64,000 nucleotides of DNA from Burkholderia stagnalis (GCF_902830275.1 NZ_CADESW010000003.1:124001-188000); one strand, 5' to 3'; positions 27,761 through 38,023 are shown, counted from the first letter of the stretch. The notes: generated by a model not told the origin, from the letters alone. Made by a program: numbers and translations.

Positions 27761-29343
27761 GCCGGCGCGGCATATGACGGCGCGGCACGCTCGCCGCGCG
27801 CGCCGCCCACCTCGAACACCGACACGGCCTGCATCAGGTGCGTGGTCTGGTCGTTCAGCGATGCCGCCGCCGCCGCGACCTGCTCGACCAGCGCCGCGTT
27901 CTGCTGGGTCAGCTGGTCCATCTGCGTGACGGCCTGGTTCACCTGCTCGATCCCGACGCTCTGCTCGACCGATGCCGACGTGATCTCGGTCATCGTCTGC
28001 GCGACGCGCGAGATCGACGTCGACACCGTGCGCATCGCTTCGCCCGCGCGCTCGACGAGCGCCGCGCCGCCGTTGATCTGCGCGACCGAATCCTCGATCA
28101 GCGACTTGATTTCCTTCGCCGACTGCGCGCTGCGCTGCGCGAGCGAGCGCACCTCGCCCGCGACCACCGCGAAGCCGCGGCCCTGCTCGCCCGCGCGCGC
28201 GGCCTCCACCGCCGCGTTCAGCGCGAGGATGTTGGTCTGGAACGCGATCCCGTCGATCACCGAGATGATTTCCGCGATGCGGCCCGAGCTCTGCGCGATG
28301 CCGCGCATCTTGTCGATCACGCTGTCGACCACGCCGCCGCCGTGGCTGGTCGCCTTGAGCGCCTCGTCGGCCAGCTGGCTCGCGGCGCGCGCGCTGTCGG
28401 TGTTCTGCCGCACGGTCGCGGTCAGCTCTTCCATGCTCGCGGCGGTTTCCTCGAGCGACGCGGCCTGCGTGCCGGTGCGCGCCGACAGGTCGGCATTGCC
28501 GCCGGCGATCTCGCCCGCGCCGAGGTGGATCGCATCCGACGCCTGGCGCACGGTCCGCACGGTGTCCGCGAGGCTCGCCTGCATCGTCGCGAGGCCGCGC
28601 AGCATCCGGTCGATCTCGTACACGCCGCCCGCGTGGACCGTCTCGTCGAGGCGGCCCTGCGCGATCCGTTCGAAATGGAGGCCGGCCTCGTCGAGCGGCG
28701 CGACGACCGCGCGCCGCGCGGCCGCGTAGATCGCCACGCTGCTCGCCAGCATCGCGACCAGCAGCACGATGCTCACCCACTTGAACCACGCCATGCCGCC
28801 GTCGATCGTGTCGAGCGCCGAGCGGCTCGATGCGCTGCCGTAGTCGACGAAACGGTGCAGCTCGGTCAGGTATGTGTCCTGGAAGCCCTGGGTCGGCTGG
28901 TCGAGGAACGCCTGGATGTTGTCCGCCTGGAGGAACTGCACGAGTTCCGCGAGCGCCGCGTGGAACTTCTGGTAGCGCTCGCCGAGCGCCGCGACGCGCG
29001 CGCGGTTCTCGTCGTCGATCGCCGGCACGGCGTTCAGCCGCGCGAACGCCTTGTCCGCTTCGGCCAGCGATTCGCTCGCATGGCGCAGGATGTCTTCCGG
29101 CTTCGGGCCGCCGCGCACCATCCGCGTGCCGGCGCGCGACAGGTTGACGCGCGCGTCGAGCAGGCGCTCGGTCGCCTGGTTCGCCGCGCCGACCTGCGCG
29201 ATCGCGACGTTCGACAGATCGTCGACGCCGGCGCGCGTGGACGCGAGCGACCAGAAGCCGAGCCCCTCGACGGCGATCAGAAAGAGGCAGAACACGGCCA
29301 ACACGCCGAGCAGGCCCGACGCGAGCTTGATTTTGCTGAACAT
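27733..29343 (-). CDS. methyl-accepting chemotaxis protein
   Basis: A 536-residue inner-membrane chemoreceptor. TM1 is near 10-32 ([17 protein letters not shown]); a helical periplasmic ligand domain of the four-helix-bundle type follows (35-185); TM2 is near 190-212 ([20 protein letters not shown]); then a HAMP linker and the signalling domain with the hairpin tip [20 protein letters not shown] and [20 protein letters not shown]. The C-terminus ends APEGSAA, without the NWETF-type CheR/CheB tether. The start at 29343 follows AGGA; a longer upstream frame lacks a membrane start. It overlaps the epimerase gene at its 3' end. Confidence 0.94.
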   Translation of the reverse strand: MFSKIKLASGLLGVLAVFCLFLIAVEGLGFWSLASTRAGVDDLSNVAIAQVGAANQATERLLDARVNLSRAGTRMVRGGPKPEDILRHASESLAEADKAFARLNAVPAIDDENRARVAALGERYQKFHAALAELVQFLQADNIQAFLDQPTQGFQDTYLTELHRFVDYGSASSRSALDTIDGGMAWFKWVSIVLLVAMLASSVAIYAAARRAVVAPLDEAGLHFERIAQGRLDETVHAGGVYEIDRMLRGLATMQASLADTVRTVRQASDAIHLGAGEIAGGNADLSARTGTQAASLEETAASMEELTATVRQNTDSARAASQLADEALKATSHGGGVVDSVIDKMRGIAQSSGRIAEIISVIDGIAFQTNILALNAAVEAARAGEQGRGFAVVAGEVRSLAQRSAQSAKEIKSLIEDSVAQINGGAALVERAGEAMRTVSTSISRVAQTMTEITSASVEQSVGIEQVNQAVTQMDQLTQQNAALVEQVAAAAASLNDQTTHLMQAVSVFEVGGARGERAAPSYAAPAYAPEGSAA

Positions 29344-29578
29344 GGAAATTCCTGGAACACCGACGATGCGGCAAACCCCGGCGTTAGCGGCATTTCCGGG
29401 GCGGACTTTAGGTGTCGGCGAAGAAATCGCGCAAATGATGGGGAATGCCGGCATTCGGCGCAATAATCGCGCCCGCACGACATCGCCATTTGCAAGAAAC
29501 GCGGACGAATCTCCTTGCTTATCCGCGCCCCCCTTCCTAGAGTTCAGCGCAAGCGGCCACTCATTGCGAGGAATGTCG

Positions 29579-30022
29579 ATGACCGACATCGTGGATCACG
29601 CCCGCGGCGCATTGCGGGCGCAACCGTTCAGCATGCTGCTCGGCACGGAGCTGATGCACATCGGCGAGCACGAAGTGTCGCTGTGCCTGCCCGTGCGCGA
29701 CGAGTTGCGGCAGCAGCACGGCTACGTGCACGGCGGCGTCATCAGCTATCTCGCCGACAACGCGCTGACGTTCGCCGGCGCGCTCGCGCTCGGGCCGCGC
29801 GTGGTCACGGCCGAATACAAGATCAACTACCTGCGGCCGGCGGTGAACGGCACGCTCGTCGCGCGCGCGAAGCTGGTCTACGCCGGGCGGCAGCAGGCCA
29901 CCTGCCAGTGCCACGTGTTCGTGATCGACGGCGATCACGAGCGGCTCGTCGCGATCGCGCAGGGCACCATCAATCGCGTCGGCGACGGGAAGGTGCCGGG
30001 GGCGCCGGAGGAAACGGCCTGA
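29579..30022 (+). CDS. PaaI-family hotdog thioesterase
   Basis: A 147-residue hotdog-fold acyl-CoA thioesterase. The motif [16 protein letters not shown] contains the conserved HGG (51-53) and the catalytic-site D60, and strands [20 protein letters not shown] and [10 protein letters not shown] follow as in PaaI. PaaI-type enzymes hydrolyse aromatic or short-chain acyl-CoA; the exact substrate is unknown. I chose the ATG at 29579 because GAGGA at 29568-29572 has normal spacing to it; an ATG two codons upstream directly abuts the GAGGA. It diverges from the chemoreceptor gene by 235 bp. Confidence 0.9.
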   Translation: MTDIVDHARGALRAQPFSMLLGTELMHIGEHEVSLCLPVRDELRQQHGYVHGGVISYLADNALTFAGALALGPRVVTAEYKINYLRPAVNGTLVARAKLVYAGRQQATCQCHVFVIDGDHERLVAIAQGTINRVGDGKVPGAPEETA

Positions 30023-30074
30023 GCGATCAAGGATGCGAACAAGCGGCCGCGGCGAATGCGCGGCGCATTTCGTT

Positions 30075-30356
30075 CTAACATTTCATCGCGGCGAGATAGA
30101 CTGCATCGCGCTCGCGCCGACCGACCGCGACGACCAGCACGATGACCTCCGTGTCGCGCACTTCGTACACAAGTCGGTAGCCGGCACTGCGCAGCTTGAT
30201 CTTGTAGCGATCCGGGTGGCCGTGCAGCTTTGCCGAGGGGATGCGAGGATTTTCGAGCCGCTCGGCGAGTTTGGATTTGAACTGGTCGCGAACGGTGCGA
30301 TCAAGCTTCTTCCACTCTCTCAATGCAGGTTCGAGAAAGGCGAGTTCAAAGGTCAT
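30075..30356 (-). CDS. relE: RelE/ParE-family toxin
   Basis: A 93-residue protein with the RelE fold pattern: FLEPALREWKKLDRTVRDQF, a basic middle (KLHGHPDRYKIKLRSAGYRL) and the C-terminal VYEVRDTEVIVLVVAVGRRE with the arginine/lysine/tyrosine set typical of ribosome-dependent mRNA cleavage. Its first 11 bases overlap the end of the antitoxin gene, so the two are translationally coupled. RelE is preferred over ParE because of the RYKIKLRSAGYRLVYEV signature. Confidence 0.9.
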   Translation of the reverse strand: MTFELAFLEPALREWKKLDRTVRDQFKSKLAERLENPRIPSAKLHGHPDRYKIKLRSAGYRLVYEVRDTEVIVLVVAVGRRERDAVYLAAMKC

Positions 30357-30594
30357 TCAGCTTGACCTTGACAGCCTTCTCCTTGACACGCGTATCAGCC
30401 AGCGCGTTGTCTTCGATATCCTCCAGACGTTCGAGCATCGCCTCCCAAGTCTTCGCCGGGATGCAATAGAACGCCGGTTCGTTGTGGTTCAGGATCGCCA
30501 CCGGGAAACCCTCTCCCGCCGCGACAGTTCCCATCGGGTTCCGCTTCAGTTCGGAAACGCTCGCCGTGACGTTTGCCAGGATGGTGTGGGGCAT
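30346..30594 (-). CDS. relB: Phd/YefM- or RelB-type antitoxin
   Basis: An 82-residue antitoxin: MPHTILANVTASVSELKRNP at the N-terminus is the DNA-binding Phd/YefM pattern, followed by VAILNHNEPAFYCIPAKTWE, and an acidic C-terminal toxin-binding helix MLERLEDIEDNALADTRVKE. It precedes and overlaps the RelE-like toxin gene, the normal order. GAAGGAG precedes the ATG. Its promoter region has a -10-like TACAAT on the minus strand (30622-30627) and a pair of 12-bp direct repeats, the likely operator. Confidence 0.9.
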   Translation of the reverse strand: MPHTILANVTASVSELKRNPMGTVAAGEGFPVAILNHNEPAFYCIPAKTWEAMLERLEDIEDNALADTRVKEKAVKVKLNDL

Positions 30595-30632
30595 TTCGGC
30601 TCCTTCTTCAATTGAGGGTCGATTGTACCTCT

Positions 30633-30656
30633 TTTAGCACCAAATTTAGCACCAAA
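30633..30656. promoter_or_regulatory. tandem 12-bp repeat, probable relBE operator
   Basis: TTTAGCACCAAA occurs twice head to tail without spacer (30633-30644 and 30645-30656), just upstream of the TACAAT -10 candidate of the antitoxin gene. Each copy has TTT...AAA ends, a partial dyad, as expected for dimer half-sites of a Phd/RelB-type repressor. Confidence 0.6.
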
Positions 30657-30708
30657 ATTGGACCCATGGCTTACGCTCACCCCGTGAACCACCGACGTAT
30701 GGACGCGC

Positions 30709-31773
30709 CTACTCCGTCCCACCATCCGTCAACGGCAGGAATCGCGGCGCAACGCGCGCCCGCACGACGCCTTGCGCGTCGGTCTCGTAAATCCCGCGCG
30801 CCGCGTTGTGCGGATGCTTCGCCGCCTCCGCCACACTCAACACCGGCGCGAAGCACGCATCGGTGCCTTCCAGCAGCGCGCGCCAGTGCGTTGCCGGCTG
30901 CCGCGCGAACACCTCCGCGAAACGCGCCTTCAGCGCCGGCCAGCGCGCGCGGTCGTACTGCGACGCCGGATCGACGTCCGTCAGCCCCAGCCGCTCGACC
31001 AGCAACGCGTAGAACGGCGGCTCGAGCGCGCCGATCGTCACGCATTCGCCGTCCGCGCAGCGGTACACGTCGTAGAACGGCGCGTCGTGGAACAAGCTCG
31101 GCTGCGCGCCGTCGAGCTGGCCGTTCGCGCGCGCCCACAGCGCGAGCGTGCCGAGCATCGCAACGATGTCGACGATCGCGCCGTCGACCACCCGCCCCGG
31201 GCCGCCCGCGCGCACGTCGAACAGCGCGCAGACGATGCCGAACGCCAGCCCGAGCGCGCCGCCCGCATCGCCGACGACGGTCGGCGGCAGGCCCGGCCGG
31301 CCGTCGCACGGCGCGGCGAGCGACAGCAGGCCCGTCAGCGCGACGTAGTTCAGGTCGTGCCCGGCAGCCGCGGCCAGCGGGCCCGTCTGGCCCCAGCCGG
31401 TCATCCGGCCGTACACGAGCCGCGGGTTGTGACGCGCGCAATCGGCCGGGCCGAGGCCGAGCCGCTCCATCACACCGGGCCGCAGCCCTTCGATCAGCGC
31501 GTCGGCGCGGGCAATCAGCGCAAGCGCTTCGTCGCGCCCGGCCGGCGATTTCAGGTCGAGCGGCACGATCGTCTTGCCGTCGCGCAGCACGTCGCCGTCG
31601 CGGGCCTGCAGCGCGTCCGGCGCGCTCGTGCGGCCCGCCGGGCGTGCGATCAGCGTGACCTGCGCGCCCATCCCCGCGAGGATCCGGCCCGCGAGCGGGC
31701 CGGGGCCGAGGCCTTCGAATTCGACGATATGAACGCCTTTCAGCGGCGCATCGAGCGGCATGCGGTTCTCCAT
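30709..31773 (-). CDS. alpha-methylacyl-CoA racemase-like family III CoA transferase
   Basis: A 354-residue CaiB/BaiF-type protein. Within this family it matches the racemase branch: GHDLNYVALTGLLSL (catalytic His), VGDAGGALGLAFG (catalytic Asp) and VTIGALEPPFYALL (conserved Glu) are the three regions that form the proton-transfer site in 2-methylacyl-CoA racemases. The expected reaction is (R)/(S) interconversion of 2-methyl-branched acyl-CoA. The gene lies downstream of the methylcitrate cluster on the same strand, but a terminator separates them. The alternative is a true CoA transferase. An ATG four codons downstream of the first may be the start. Confidence 0.85.
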   Translation of the reverse strand: MENRMPLDAPLKGVHIVEFEGLGPGPLAGRILAGMGAQVTLIARPAGRTSAPDALQARDGDVLRDGKTIVPLDLKSPAGRDEALALIARADALIEGLRPGVMERLGLGPADCARHNPRLVYGRMTGWGQTGPLAAAAGHDLNYVALTGLLSLAAPCDGRPGLPPTVVGDAGGALGLAFGIVCALFDVRAGGPGRVVDGAIVDIVAMLGTLALWARANGQLDGAQPSLFHDAPFYDVYRCADGECVTIGALEPPFYALLVERLGLTDVDPASQYDRARWPALKARFAEVFARQPATHWRALLEGTDACFAPVLSVAEAAKHPHNAARGIYETDAQGVVRARVAPRFLPLTDGGTE

Positions 31774-31811
31774 GCTTGGCGGTCGGATGGCATTCGCGAT
31801 GCCCCCTCAAA

Positions 31812-31850
31812 TGAAAAATCCCTGCTCGGCGGGGCTCGCTTCGCAGGGAT
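31812..31850 (-). terminator. terminator of the prp operon
   Basis: On the minus strand an 8-bp stem ATCCCTGC / GCAGGGAT with a 17-base loop is followed by TTTTTCATTT. It lies 56 bp beyond the prpF stop codon and ahead of the racemase gene. Confidence 0.78.
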
Positions 31851-31905
31851 CGGTCAGCCGTCGTACGGACGGGCGGACGGGCTAACGCGCCGGAACCGGC
31901 ACGCG

Positions 31906-33096
31906 TCAGAACGCATCCCCCGGCACACGCACCCAGCCTTCCATCAGCACGCGCGCGCTGCGGCTCATGATCGCCTTGGTGACGGTCCATTCGCCGTTGG
32001 CCTGCTGCGCCTCGGCGCCGACGCGCAGCGTGCCCGACGGATGGCCGAAGCGCACCGCCTGGCGTTCGCCTCCGCCCGCCGCGAGGTTGACGAGCGTGCC
32101 CGGAATCGCGGCGGCCGTGCCGATCGCCACCGCCGCCGTGCCCATCATCGCGTGATGCAGCTTGCCCATCGACAGCGCGCGCACCAGCAGGTCGACGTCG
32201 CCCGCCCGCACCCGCTTGCCGCTCGACGCGACGTAGTCGGCCGGCTTCGCGACGAAGGCGATCTTCGGCGTGTGCTGCCGCGTCGCGATCTCGTCGAGCG
32301 TGTCGATCAGGCCCATGCGCAGCGCGCCGTGCGCGCGGATCGTCTCGAACATCTCGAGCGCCTTCGCATCGCCGTTGATCGCGTCCTGCAGCTCGGTGCC
32401 CGTGTAGCCGATCGCGTCGGCATCGACGAAGATCGTCGGAATCCCGGCGTTGATCATCGTCGCCTTCAGCGTGCCGACGCCCGGCACCGCGAGATCGTCG
32501 ACGAGGTTGCCGGTCGGGAACATCGAGCCGCCCGCGCCTTCCTCCTCGGCGGCCGGATCCATGAACTCGAGCTGCACTTCCGCAGCCGGGAAGGTGACGC
32601 CGTCGAGCTCGAAGTCGCCCGTCTCCTGCACCGCGCCGTTCGTGATCGGCACATGGGCAATGATCGTCTTGCCGATGTTCGCCTGCCAGATCCGCACGGT
32701 CGCGATGCCGTCGCGCGGCACGCGCGCCGGATCGACGAGGCCGCCGCCGATCGCGAACGGGCCGACCGCCGCCGACAGGTTGCCGCAGTTGCCGCTCCAG
32801 TCGACGAACGCCTTGTCGATCGACACCTGGCCGAACAGGTAGTCGACGTCGTGACCGGGCCGCGTGCTCTTCGACACGATCACCGTCTTGCTGGTGGACG
32901 ACGTCGCGCCGCCCATCCCGTCGATCTGCTTGCCGTACGGATCGGGGCTGCCGATCACGCGCAGCAGCAGCGCGTCGCGCGCGGCGCCGGGCGCCTGCGC
33001 GGCCTCGGGCAGGTCCTGCAGGCGAAAGAACACGCCCTTGCTGGTGCCGCCGCGAATGTAGGTCGCGGGAATCCTGATTTGAGGGATGTGTGCCAT
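31906..33096 (-). CDS. prpF: 2-methylaconitate cis-trans isomerase PrpF
   Basis: A 396-residue member of the PrpF/DapF-like fold that converts the AcnD product to the 2-methylaconitate isomer used by aconitase in the methylcitrate cycle. It starts MAHIPQIRIPATYIRGGTSK, with the conserved RGGTSKG segment, and contains DGMGGATSSTSKTV and WSGNCGNLSAAVGPFAI (active-site cysteine). Length is as expected. It is the last gene of the prp operon, 71 bp after acnD, and is followed by a terminator. Confidence 0.96.
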   Translation of the reverse strand: MAHIPQIRIPATYIRGGTSKGVFFRLQDLPEAAQAPGAARDALLLRVIGSPDPYGKQIDGMGGATSSTSKTVIVSKSTRPGHDVDYLFGQVSIDKAFVDWSGNCGNLSAAVGPFAIGGGLVDPARVPRDGIATVRIWQANIGKTIIAHVPITNGAVQETGDFELDGVTFPAAEVQLEFMDPAAEEEGAGGSMFPTGNLVDDLAVPGVGTLKATMINAGIPTIFVDADAIGYTGTELQDAINGDAKALEMFETIRAHGALRMGLIDTLDEIATRQHTPKIAFVAKPADYVASSGKRVRAGDVDLLVRALSMGKLHHAMMGTAAVAIGTAAAIPGTLVNLAAGGGERQAVRFGHPSGTLRVGAEAQQANGEWTVTKAIMSRSARVLMEGWVRVPGDAF

Positions 33097-33167
33097 GTCC
33101 GTGTTGTCGTAATGTGACTCGGGGCGGGGCGTCGCCGCCCCGCCGCGTGGCGCGCGTCAGCGCGCCG

Positions 33168-35762
33168 TCATGCCGCCTGCGACGATTCGAGGAAGTCCTG
33201 CGCGAAGCGCTGCAGCACGCCGCCCGCGTCGTAGATCGACACTTCCTCGGCCGTGTCGAGCCGGCACGTGACCGGCACCGTGACGCGCTCGCCGTTCCTG
33301 CGGTGAATCACGAGCGTCAGGTCCGCGCGCGGCGTGCGTGCGCCGACCACGTCGAAGGTCTCGGTGCCGTCGATGCCGAGCGTCGTCCGGTTGGTGCCCG
33401 GCTTGAACTCGAGCGGCAGCACGCCCATCCCGATCAGGTTCGTGCGGTGGATCCGCTCGAAGCCCTCGGCGACGATCACCTCGACGCCCGCGAGCCGCAC
33501 GCCCTTCGCGGCCCAGTCGCGCGACGAGCCCTGGCCGTAGTCGGCGCCCGCGATCACGATCAGCGGCTGCTTGCGATTCATGTACGTCTCGATCGCTTCC
33601 CACATCCGCATCACCGTGCCGTCCGGCTCGACGCGCGCGAGCGAGCCCTTCTTCACCGCGCCGTCGACCACCGCCATCTCGTTGACGAGCGTCGGGTTCG
33701 CGAAGGTCGCGCGCTGCGCGGTCAGGTGGTCTCCCCGGTGCGTCGCGTACGAGTTGAAATCTTCTTCCGGCAGGCCCATCTTCGCGAGGTATTCGCCGGC
33801 CGCGCTGTTCGCGAGGATCGCGTTCGACGGCGACAGGTGGTCGGTCGTGATGTTGTCGCCGAGCACCGCGAGCGGGCGCATCCCCTTGAGCGTGCGCTCG
33901 CCGGCGAGCGCCCCTTCCCAGTACGGCGGCCGGCGAATGTACGTGCTCTGCGCGCGCCAGTCGTACAGCGGCGCCGCGCGCTCGCCCGCATCGGCCACGC
34001 GCGCGAACATCGGCTCGTAGACCTTGCGGAACTGCTCGGGCTTCACGCTCGACGCGACGATCGCATCGATCTCCTCGTCGGTCGGCCAGATGTCCTTCAG
34101 CGTGACGGGCTTGCCGTCCTGGTCGTGGCCGAGCACGTCCTTCTCGATGTCGAAGCGGATCGTGCCTGCGATCGCATACGCGACGACGAGCGGCGGCGAC
34201 GCGAGGAACGCCTGCTTCGCATACGGATGGATGCGGCCGTCGAAGTTGCGGTTGCCGGACAGCACGGCGGTCGCGTACAGGTCGCGATCGACGATCTCCT
34301 GCTGGATCTTCGGATCGAGCGCGCCCGACATCCCGTTGCAGGTCGTGCACGCGAACGCGACGATGCCGAAGCCGAGCTTCTCGAGTTCCGGCAGCAGGTT
34401 CGCTTCTTCCAGATACAGTTCGACCGCCTTGGAACCCGGCGCGAGCGAGCTCTTCACCCACGGCTTGCGCGCGAGGCCGCGCGCGTTCGCGTTGCGCGCG
34501 AGCAAGGCCGCGGCGATCACGTTGCGCGGGTTGCTGGTGTTCGTGCAGCTCGTGATCGCGGCGATGATCACCGCGCCGTCGGGCATCTCGCCCGCCTTCT
34601 CTTCCCACTGGCCGGCAATGCCGCGCGCGGCGAGGTCGGACGTCGGCAGCCGCTTGTGCGGGTTCGACGGGCCGGCCATGTTGCGCACCACCGACGACAG
34701 GTCGAACGTCAGCGTGCGCTCGTACTGCGCGTGGTCCAGCGTGTCGGCCCACAGGCCGGCTTCCTTCGCGTACGTCTCGACCAGCTTCACCTGCTCGTCG
34801 CTGCGGCCGGTCAGGCGCAGGTAGTCGGTCGTCTGGCCGTCGATGAAGAACATCGCGGCCGTCGCGCCGTATTCGGGCGCCATGTTCGAGATCGTCGCGC
34901 GATCGCCGAGCGTGAGGCTCGCCGCGCCCGCGCCGCGGAATTCGAGGTACGCGCCGACCACCTTTTCCTTGCGCAGGAATTCGGTCAGCGCGAGCACCAC
35001 GTCGGTCGCGGTGATGCCGGGCTGGCGCTTGCCGGTCAGCTCGACGCCGACGATGTCCGGCAGCCGCATCCACGACGCGCGGCCGAGCATCACGTTCTCG
35101 GCTTCCAGCCCGCCGACGCCGATCGCGATCACGCCGAGCGCGTCGACGTGCGGTGTGTGGCTGTCGGTGCCGACGCAGGTGTCCGGATACGCTATGCCGT
35201 CCTGCGCCTGGATCACCGGCGACATCTTCTCCAGGTTGATCTGATGCATGATGCCGTTGCCCGGCGGGATCACGTCGACGTTCTCGAACGACTGCTTCGT
35301 CCATTCGATGAAGTGGAAGCGGTCCTCGTTGCGGCGATCCTCGATCGCGCGGTTCTTCGCGAACGCGTCCGGATCGAAGCCGCCGCACTCGACGGCGAGC
35401 GAGTGGTCGACGATCAGCTGCACCGGCACGACCGGGTTCACCTTCGCCGGGTCGCCGCCGCGCTCGGCGATCGCGTCGCGCAGGCCCGCGAGGTCGACGA
35501 GCGCCGTCTGGCCGAGGATGTCATGGCACACGACGCGCGCCGGGAACCACGGGAAATCGCGTTCGCGCTTGCGCTCGATGATCTGTTTCAGCGAATCGGC
35601 GAGGATCGCCGGATCGCAGCGGCGCACGAGGTTCTCGGCGAGCACGCGCGACGTGTACGGCAGCGTGTCGTACGCGCCGGGCGCGATCGCGTCGACCGCG
35701 GCGCGCGCGTCGAAATAATCCAGCGACGTGCCGGGCAGGGGTTTGCGGTAGGCGGTATTCAT
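33168..35762 (-). CDS. acnD: Fe-S 2-methylcitrate dehydratase AcnD
   Basis: An 864-residue aconitase-family enzyme that dehydrates 2-methylcitrate. The [4Fe-4S] ligands are visible in AAITSCTNTSNPRNVI (one Cys) and FACTTCNGMSGALDP (CxxC), and swivelling-domain motifs include VIAGADYGQGSSRDWAAKG. It starts MNTAYRKPLPGTSLDYFDAR as in other AcnD proteins and is slightly shorter than AcnA. Together with PrpF it replaces the iron-free PrpD of E. coli. It sits 63 bp after prpC and 71 bp before prpF. The very long open frames on the opposite strand are shadows. Confidence 0.97.
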   Translation of the reverse strand: MNTAYRKPLPGTSLDYFDARAAVDAIAPGAYDTLPYTSRVLAENLVRRCDPAILADSLKQIIERKRERDFPWFPARVVCHDILGQTALVDLAGLRDAIAERGGDPAKVNPVVPVQLIVDHSLAVECGGFDPDAFAKNRAIEDRRNEDRFHFIEWTKQSFENVDVIPPGNGIMHQINLEKMSPVIQAQDGIAYPDTCVGTDSHTPHVDALGVIAIGVGGLEAENVMLGRASWMRLPDIVGVELTGKRQPGITATDVVLALTEFLRKEKVVGAYLEFRGAGAASLTLGDRATISNMAPEYGATAAMFFIDGQTTDYLRLTGRSDEQVKLVETYAKEAGLWADTLDHAQYERTLTFDLSSVVRNMAGPSNPHKRLPTSDLAARGIAGQWEEKAGEMPDGAVIIAAITSCTNTSNPRNVIAAALLARNANARGLARKPWVKSSLAPGSKAVELYLEEANLLPELEKLGFGIVAFACTTCNGMSGALDPKIQQEIVDRDLYATAVLSGNRNFDGRIHPYAKQAFLASPPLVVAYAIAGTIRFDIEKDVLGHDQDGKPVTLKDIWPTDEEIDAIVASSVKPEQFRKVYEPMFARVADAGERAAPLYDWRAQSTYIRRPPYWEGALAGERTLKGMRPLAVLGDNITTDHLSPSNAILANSAAGEYLAKMGLPEEDFNSYATHRGDHLTAQRATFANPTLVNEMAVVDGAVKKGSLARVEPDGTVMRMWEAIETYMNRKQPLIVIAGADYGQGSSRDWAAKGVRLAGVEVIVAEGFERIHRTNLIGMGVLPLEFKPGTNRTTLGIDGTETFDVVGARTPRADLTLVIHRRNGERVTVPVTCRLDTAEEVSIYDAGGVLQRFAQDFLESSQAA

Positions 35763-35825
35763 GATGTGGGGGAAAGCTGGGAATTCATGAGCGGGGGAAG
35801 CCGACCGGCCTCCCCCGGCGCCCGA

Positions 35826-36998
35826 TCAGCGCTTCTCGATCGGCACGAACTGCAGGTCTTCCGGACCGGTGTAGTTCGCGCTCGGGCGGATGATCTTGTT
35901 GTCGACGCGCTGCTCGATGATGTGCGCGGCCCAGCCGGACGTGCGCGAGATCACGAACAGCGGCGTGAACATCGCGGTCGGCACGCCCATCATGTGATAC
36001 GACACGGCGCTGAACCAGTCGAGGTTCGGGAACATCTTCTTCGCGTCCCACATCACCGATTCGAGGCGCTCGGCGATGCTGTACAGCTTCAGGTCGCCCG
36101 CTTCCTTCGACAGCTTGTGCGCGACGCCCTTGATCACCTTGTTGCGCGGATCCGAGATCGTGTAGACGGGGTGGCCGAAGCCGATCACGACTTCCTTGTT
36201 CTCGACGCGGCGGCGGATGTCGGCTTCCGCTTCGTCCGGCGAGCGGTAGCGGCTCTGCACCTCGTACGCGACCTCGTTCGCGCCGCCGTGCTTCGGCCCG
36301 CGCAGCGCGCCGATCGCGCCGGTAATCGCCGAGTAGATGTCCGAGCCCGTGCCGGCGATCACGCGGCCCGTGAACGTCGACGCGTTGAACTCGTGCTCCG
36401 CGTACAGGATCAGCGACGTGTGCATCGCGTCGACCCACGACTTCGACGGCGCCTTGCCGTGCAGCAGGTGCAGGAAGTGGCCGCCGATCGAGTCGTCGTC
36501 GGTTTCGGTCTCGATGCGCTTGCCGTTGTGCGAGAAGTGATACCAGTACAGCAGGATCGAGCCGAGCGATGCCATCAGGCGGTCGGCGATGTCGCGCGCG
36601 CCCGGCAGGTTGTGGTCGTCCTTCTCCGGCAGCACCGTGCCGAGCACCGACACGCCCGTGCGCATCACGTCCATCGGGTGCGCGGACGCCGGGATCTGCT
36701 CGAGCGCCGCCTTCAGCGCGTTCGGCAGGCCCCGCAGCGCGCGCAGCTTGGCCTTGTAGGCGGCCAGCTCGGTCAGGTTCGGCAGCGTTTCGTGCACGAG
36801 CAGGTGGGCGATTTCCTCGAACTCGCACGACTCCGCGACGTCGAGGATGTCGTAGCCGCGATAGTGCAGGTCGTTGCCGGTCTTGCCGACCGTGCAGAGA
36901 GCCGTGTTGCCGGCCGTCACGCCCGACAGCGCGACCGACTTCTTCGGCTTGAAGGCGCCTGCGGCGGCCGGTGCTGCTGCGTCTTTCGTCTCGCTCAT
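35826..36998 (-). CDS. prpC: 2-methylcitrate synthase PrpC
   Basis: A 390-residue citrate synthase-family enzyme that condenses propionyl-CoA with oxaloacetate. Signatures: [20 protein letters not shown] at the N-terminus, [20 protein letters not shown] and [14 protein letters not shown] around the active-site histidine and aspartate, and [20 protein letters not shown] at the C-terminus. The start [10 protein letters not shown] at 36998 has GGAG upstream at a suitable distance; longer in-frame starts would add an unrelated 21-residue tail. It is the second gene of the operon, 99 bp after prpB. Confidence 0.97.
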   Translation of the reverse strand: MSETKDAAAPAAAGAFKPKKSVALSGVTAGNTALCTVGKTGNDLHYRGYDILDVAESCEFEEIAHLLVHETLPNLTELAAYKAKLRALRGLPNALKAALEQIPASAHPMDVMRTGVSVLGTVLPEKDDHNLPGARDIADRLMASLGSILLYWYHFSHNGKRIETETDDDSIGGHFLHLLHGKAPSKSWVDAMHTSLILYAEHEFNASTFTGRVIAGTGSDIYSAITGAIGALRGPKHGGANEVAYEVQSRYRSPDEAEADIRRRVENKEVVIGFGHPVYTISDPRNKVIKGVAHKLSKEAGDLKLYSIAERLESVMWDAKKMFPNLDWFSAVSYHMMGVPTAMFTPLFVISRTSGWAAHIIEQRVDNKIIRPSANYTGPEDLQFVPIEKR

Positions 36999-37097
36999 GC
37001 TTTCATTCTCCATTTTGTCGGCCAGTGCTGGCGCTTCTGCGCCTGCTTTGGCCCCATGCAATGCTCAGATTCGTGTCTCGTGGGGAGGGGGCGCGGG

Positions 37098-37991
37098 TTA
37101 CTTCTTGCCCTGCGCGAACAGCTCGTCGAGCTTCTGCTCGTAGGCGTGATAGCCGAGATAGTCGTACAGCTCGGCGCGCGTCTGCATCGTCGGCACGGCC
37201 GCCTTCTGCGTGCCGTCGCGGCGCAGCGTCTCGTAGAAATTCAGCGCGGCCTTGTTCATCGCGCGATACGCGCCGCAGCAATACAGCGCGATGTCGACGT
37301 TCGCCTCGCGCAGCTCGTCGAGCGTGAACAGCGGCGTCGAGCCGAATTCGGTCAGGTTCGCGAGGATCGGCACCTTCACCGCGGCCTTGAAGCGGCGATA
37401 GTCGTCGAGCGTCTTCATCGCTTCCGGGAAGATCATGTCCGCGCCGGCCTCGACATAGGCCACCGCGCGCTCGATCGCCGAGTCGATCCCTTCGGCGGCG
37501 GCCGCATCGGTGCGCGCCATGATCACGAACTGATCGTCGGTACGCGCATCGACCGCGGCCTTGACGCGATCGACCATCTCTTCGATCGGCACGACTTCCT
37601 TGCCCGGACGGTGGCCGCAGCGCTTCTGGCCGACCTGGTCCTCGAGGTGCACGGCGGCGACGCCGGCCTTGATGAACGAGCGGACCGTGCGCGCGATGTT
37701 GAACGCGCCGCCCCAGCCCGTATCGATATCGACGAGCAGCGGCAGGTCGGTCGCGTTGGTGATCCGGTTCGCGTCGATCAGCACGTCTTCCATCGTGCTG
37801 ATGCCGAGATCGGGGATGCCGAGCGAATTCGCGGCGACGCCGCCGCCCGACAGGTAGACGGCCTTGAAGCCGACGGCCTGGGCCATCTTGGCCGCGTAGG
37901 CGGTGATCGCGCCGACCACCTGCAGCGGCTGCTCGGCCGCGACTGCCGCACGGAATTTCGCGCCGGCGCTTTGAAGATGCGTATTGCTCAT
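37098..37991 (-). CDS. prpB: 2-methylisocitrate lyase PrpB
   Basis: A 297-residue TIM-barrel enzyme of the isocitrate lyase superfamily; it splits 2-methylisocitrate into pyruvate and succinate, the last step of the methylcitrate cycle. The signature loop [10 protein letters not shown] (catalytic Cys) is complete, as are the metal-binding DIDTGWG and the substrate loop [16 protein letters not shown] precedes the ATG at 37991. It is the first gene of the operon and is read from the sigma-54 promoter at 38024-38039. Confidence 0.97.
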   Translation of the reverse strand: MSNTHLQSAGAKFRAAVAAEQPLQVVGAITAYAAKMAQAVGFKAVYLSGGGVAANSLGIPDLGISTMEDVLIDANRITNATDLPLLVDIDTGWGGAFNIARTVRSFIKAGVAAVHLEDQVGQKRCGHRPGKEVVPIEEMVDRVKAAVDARTDDQFVIMARTDAAAAEGIDSAIERAVAYVEAGADMIFPEAMKTLDDYRRFKAAVKVPILANLTEFGSTPLFTLDELREANVDIALYCCGAYRAMNKAALNFYETLRRDGTQKAAVPTMQTRAELYDYLGYHAYEQKLDELFAQGKK

Positions 37992-38023
37992 GAACGGCCT
38001 CCTGATGGAACGTCCGTTGAAAC

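Noticed and set aside
30621-30700. Phage/island attachment site near the 12-bp direct repeats
   Set aside because: Repeats abut each other just upstream of the antitoxin promoter and there is no integrase or tRNA gene; an operator explains them better.
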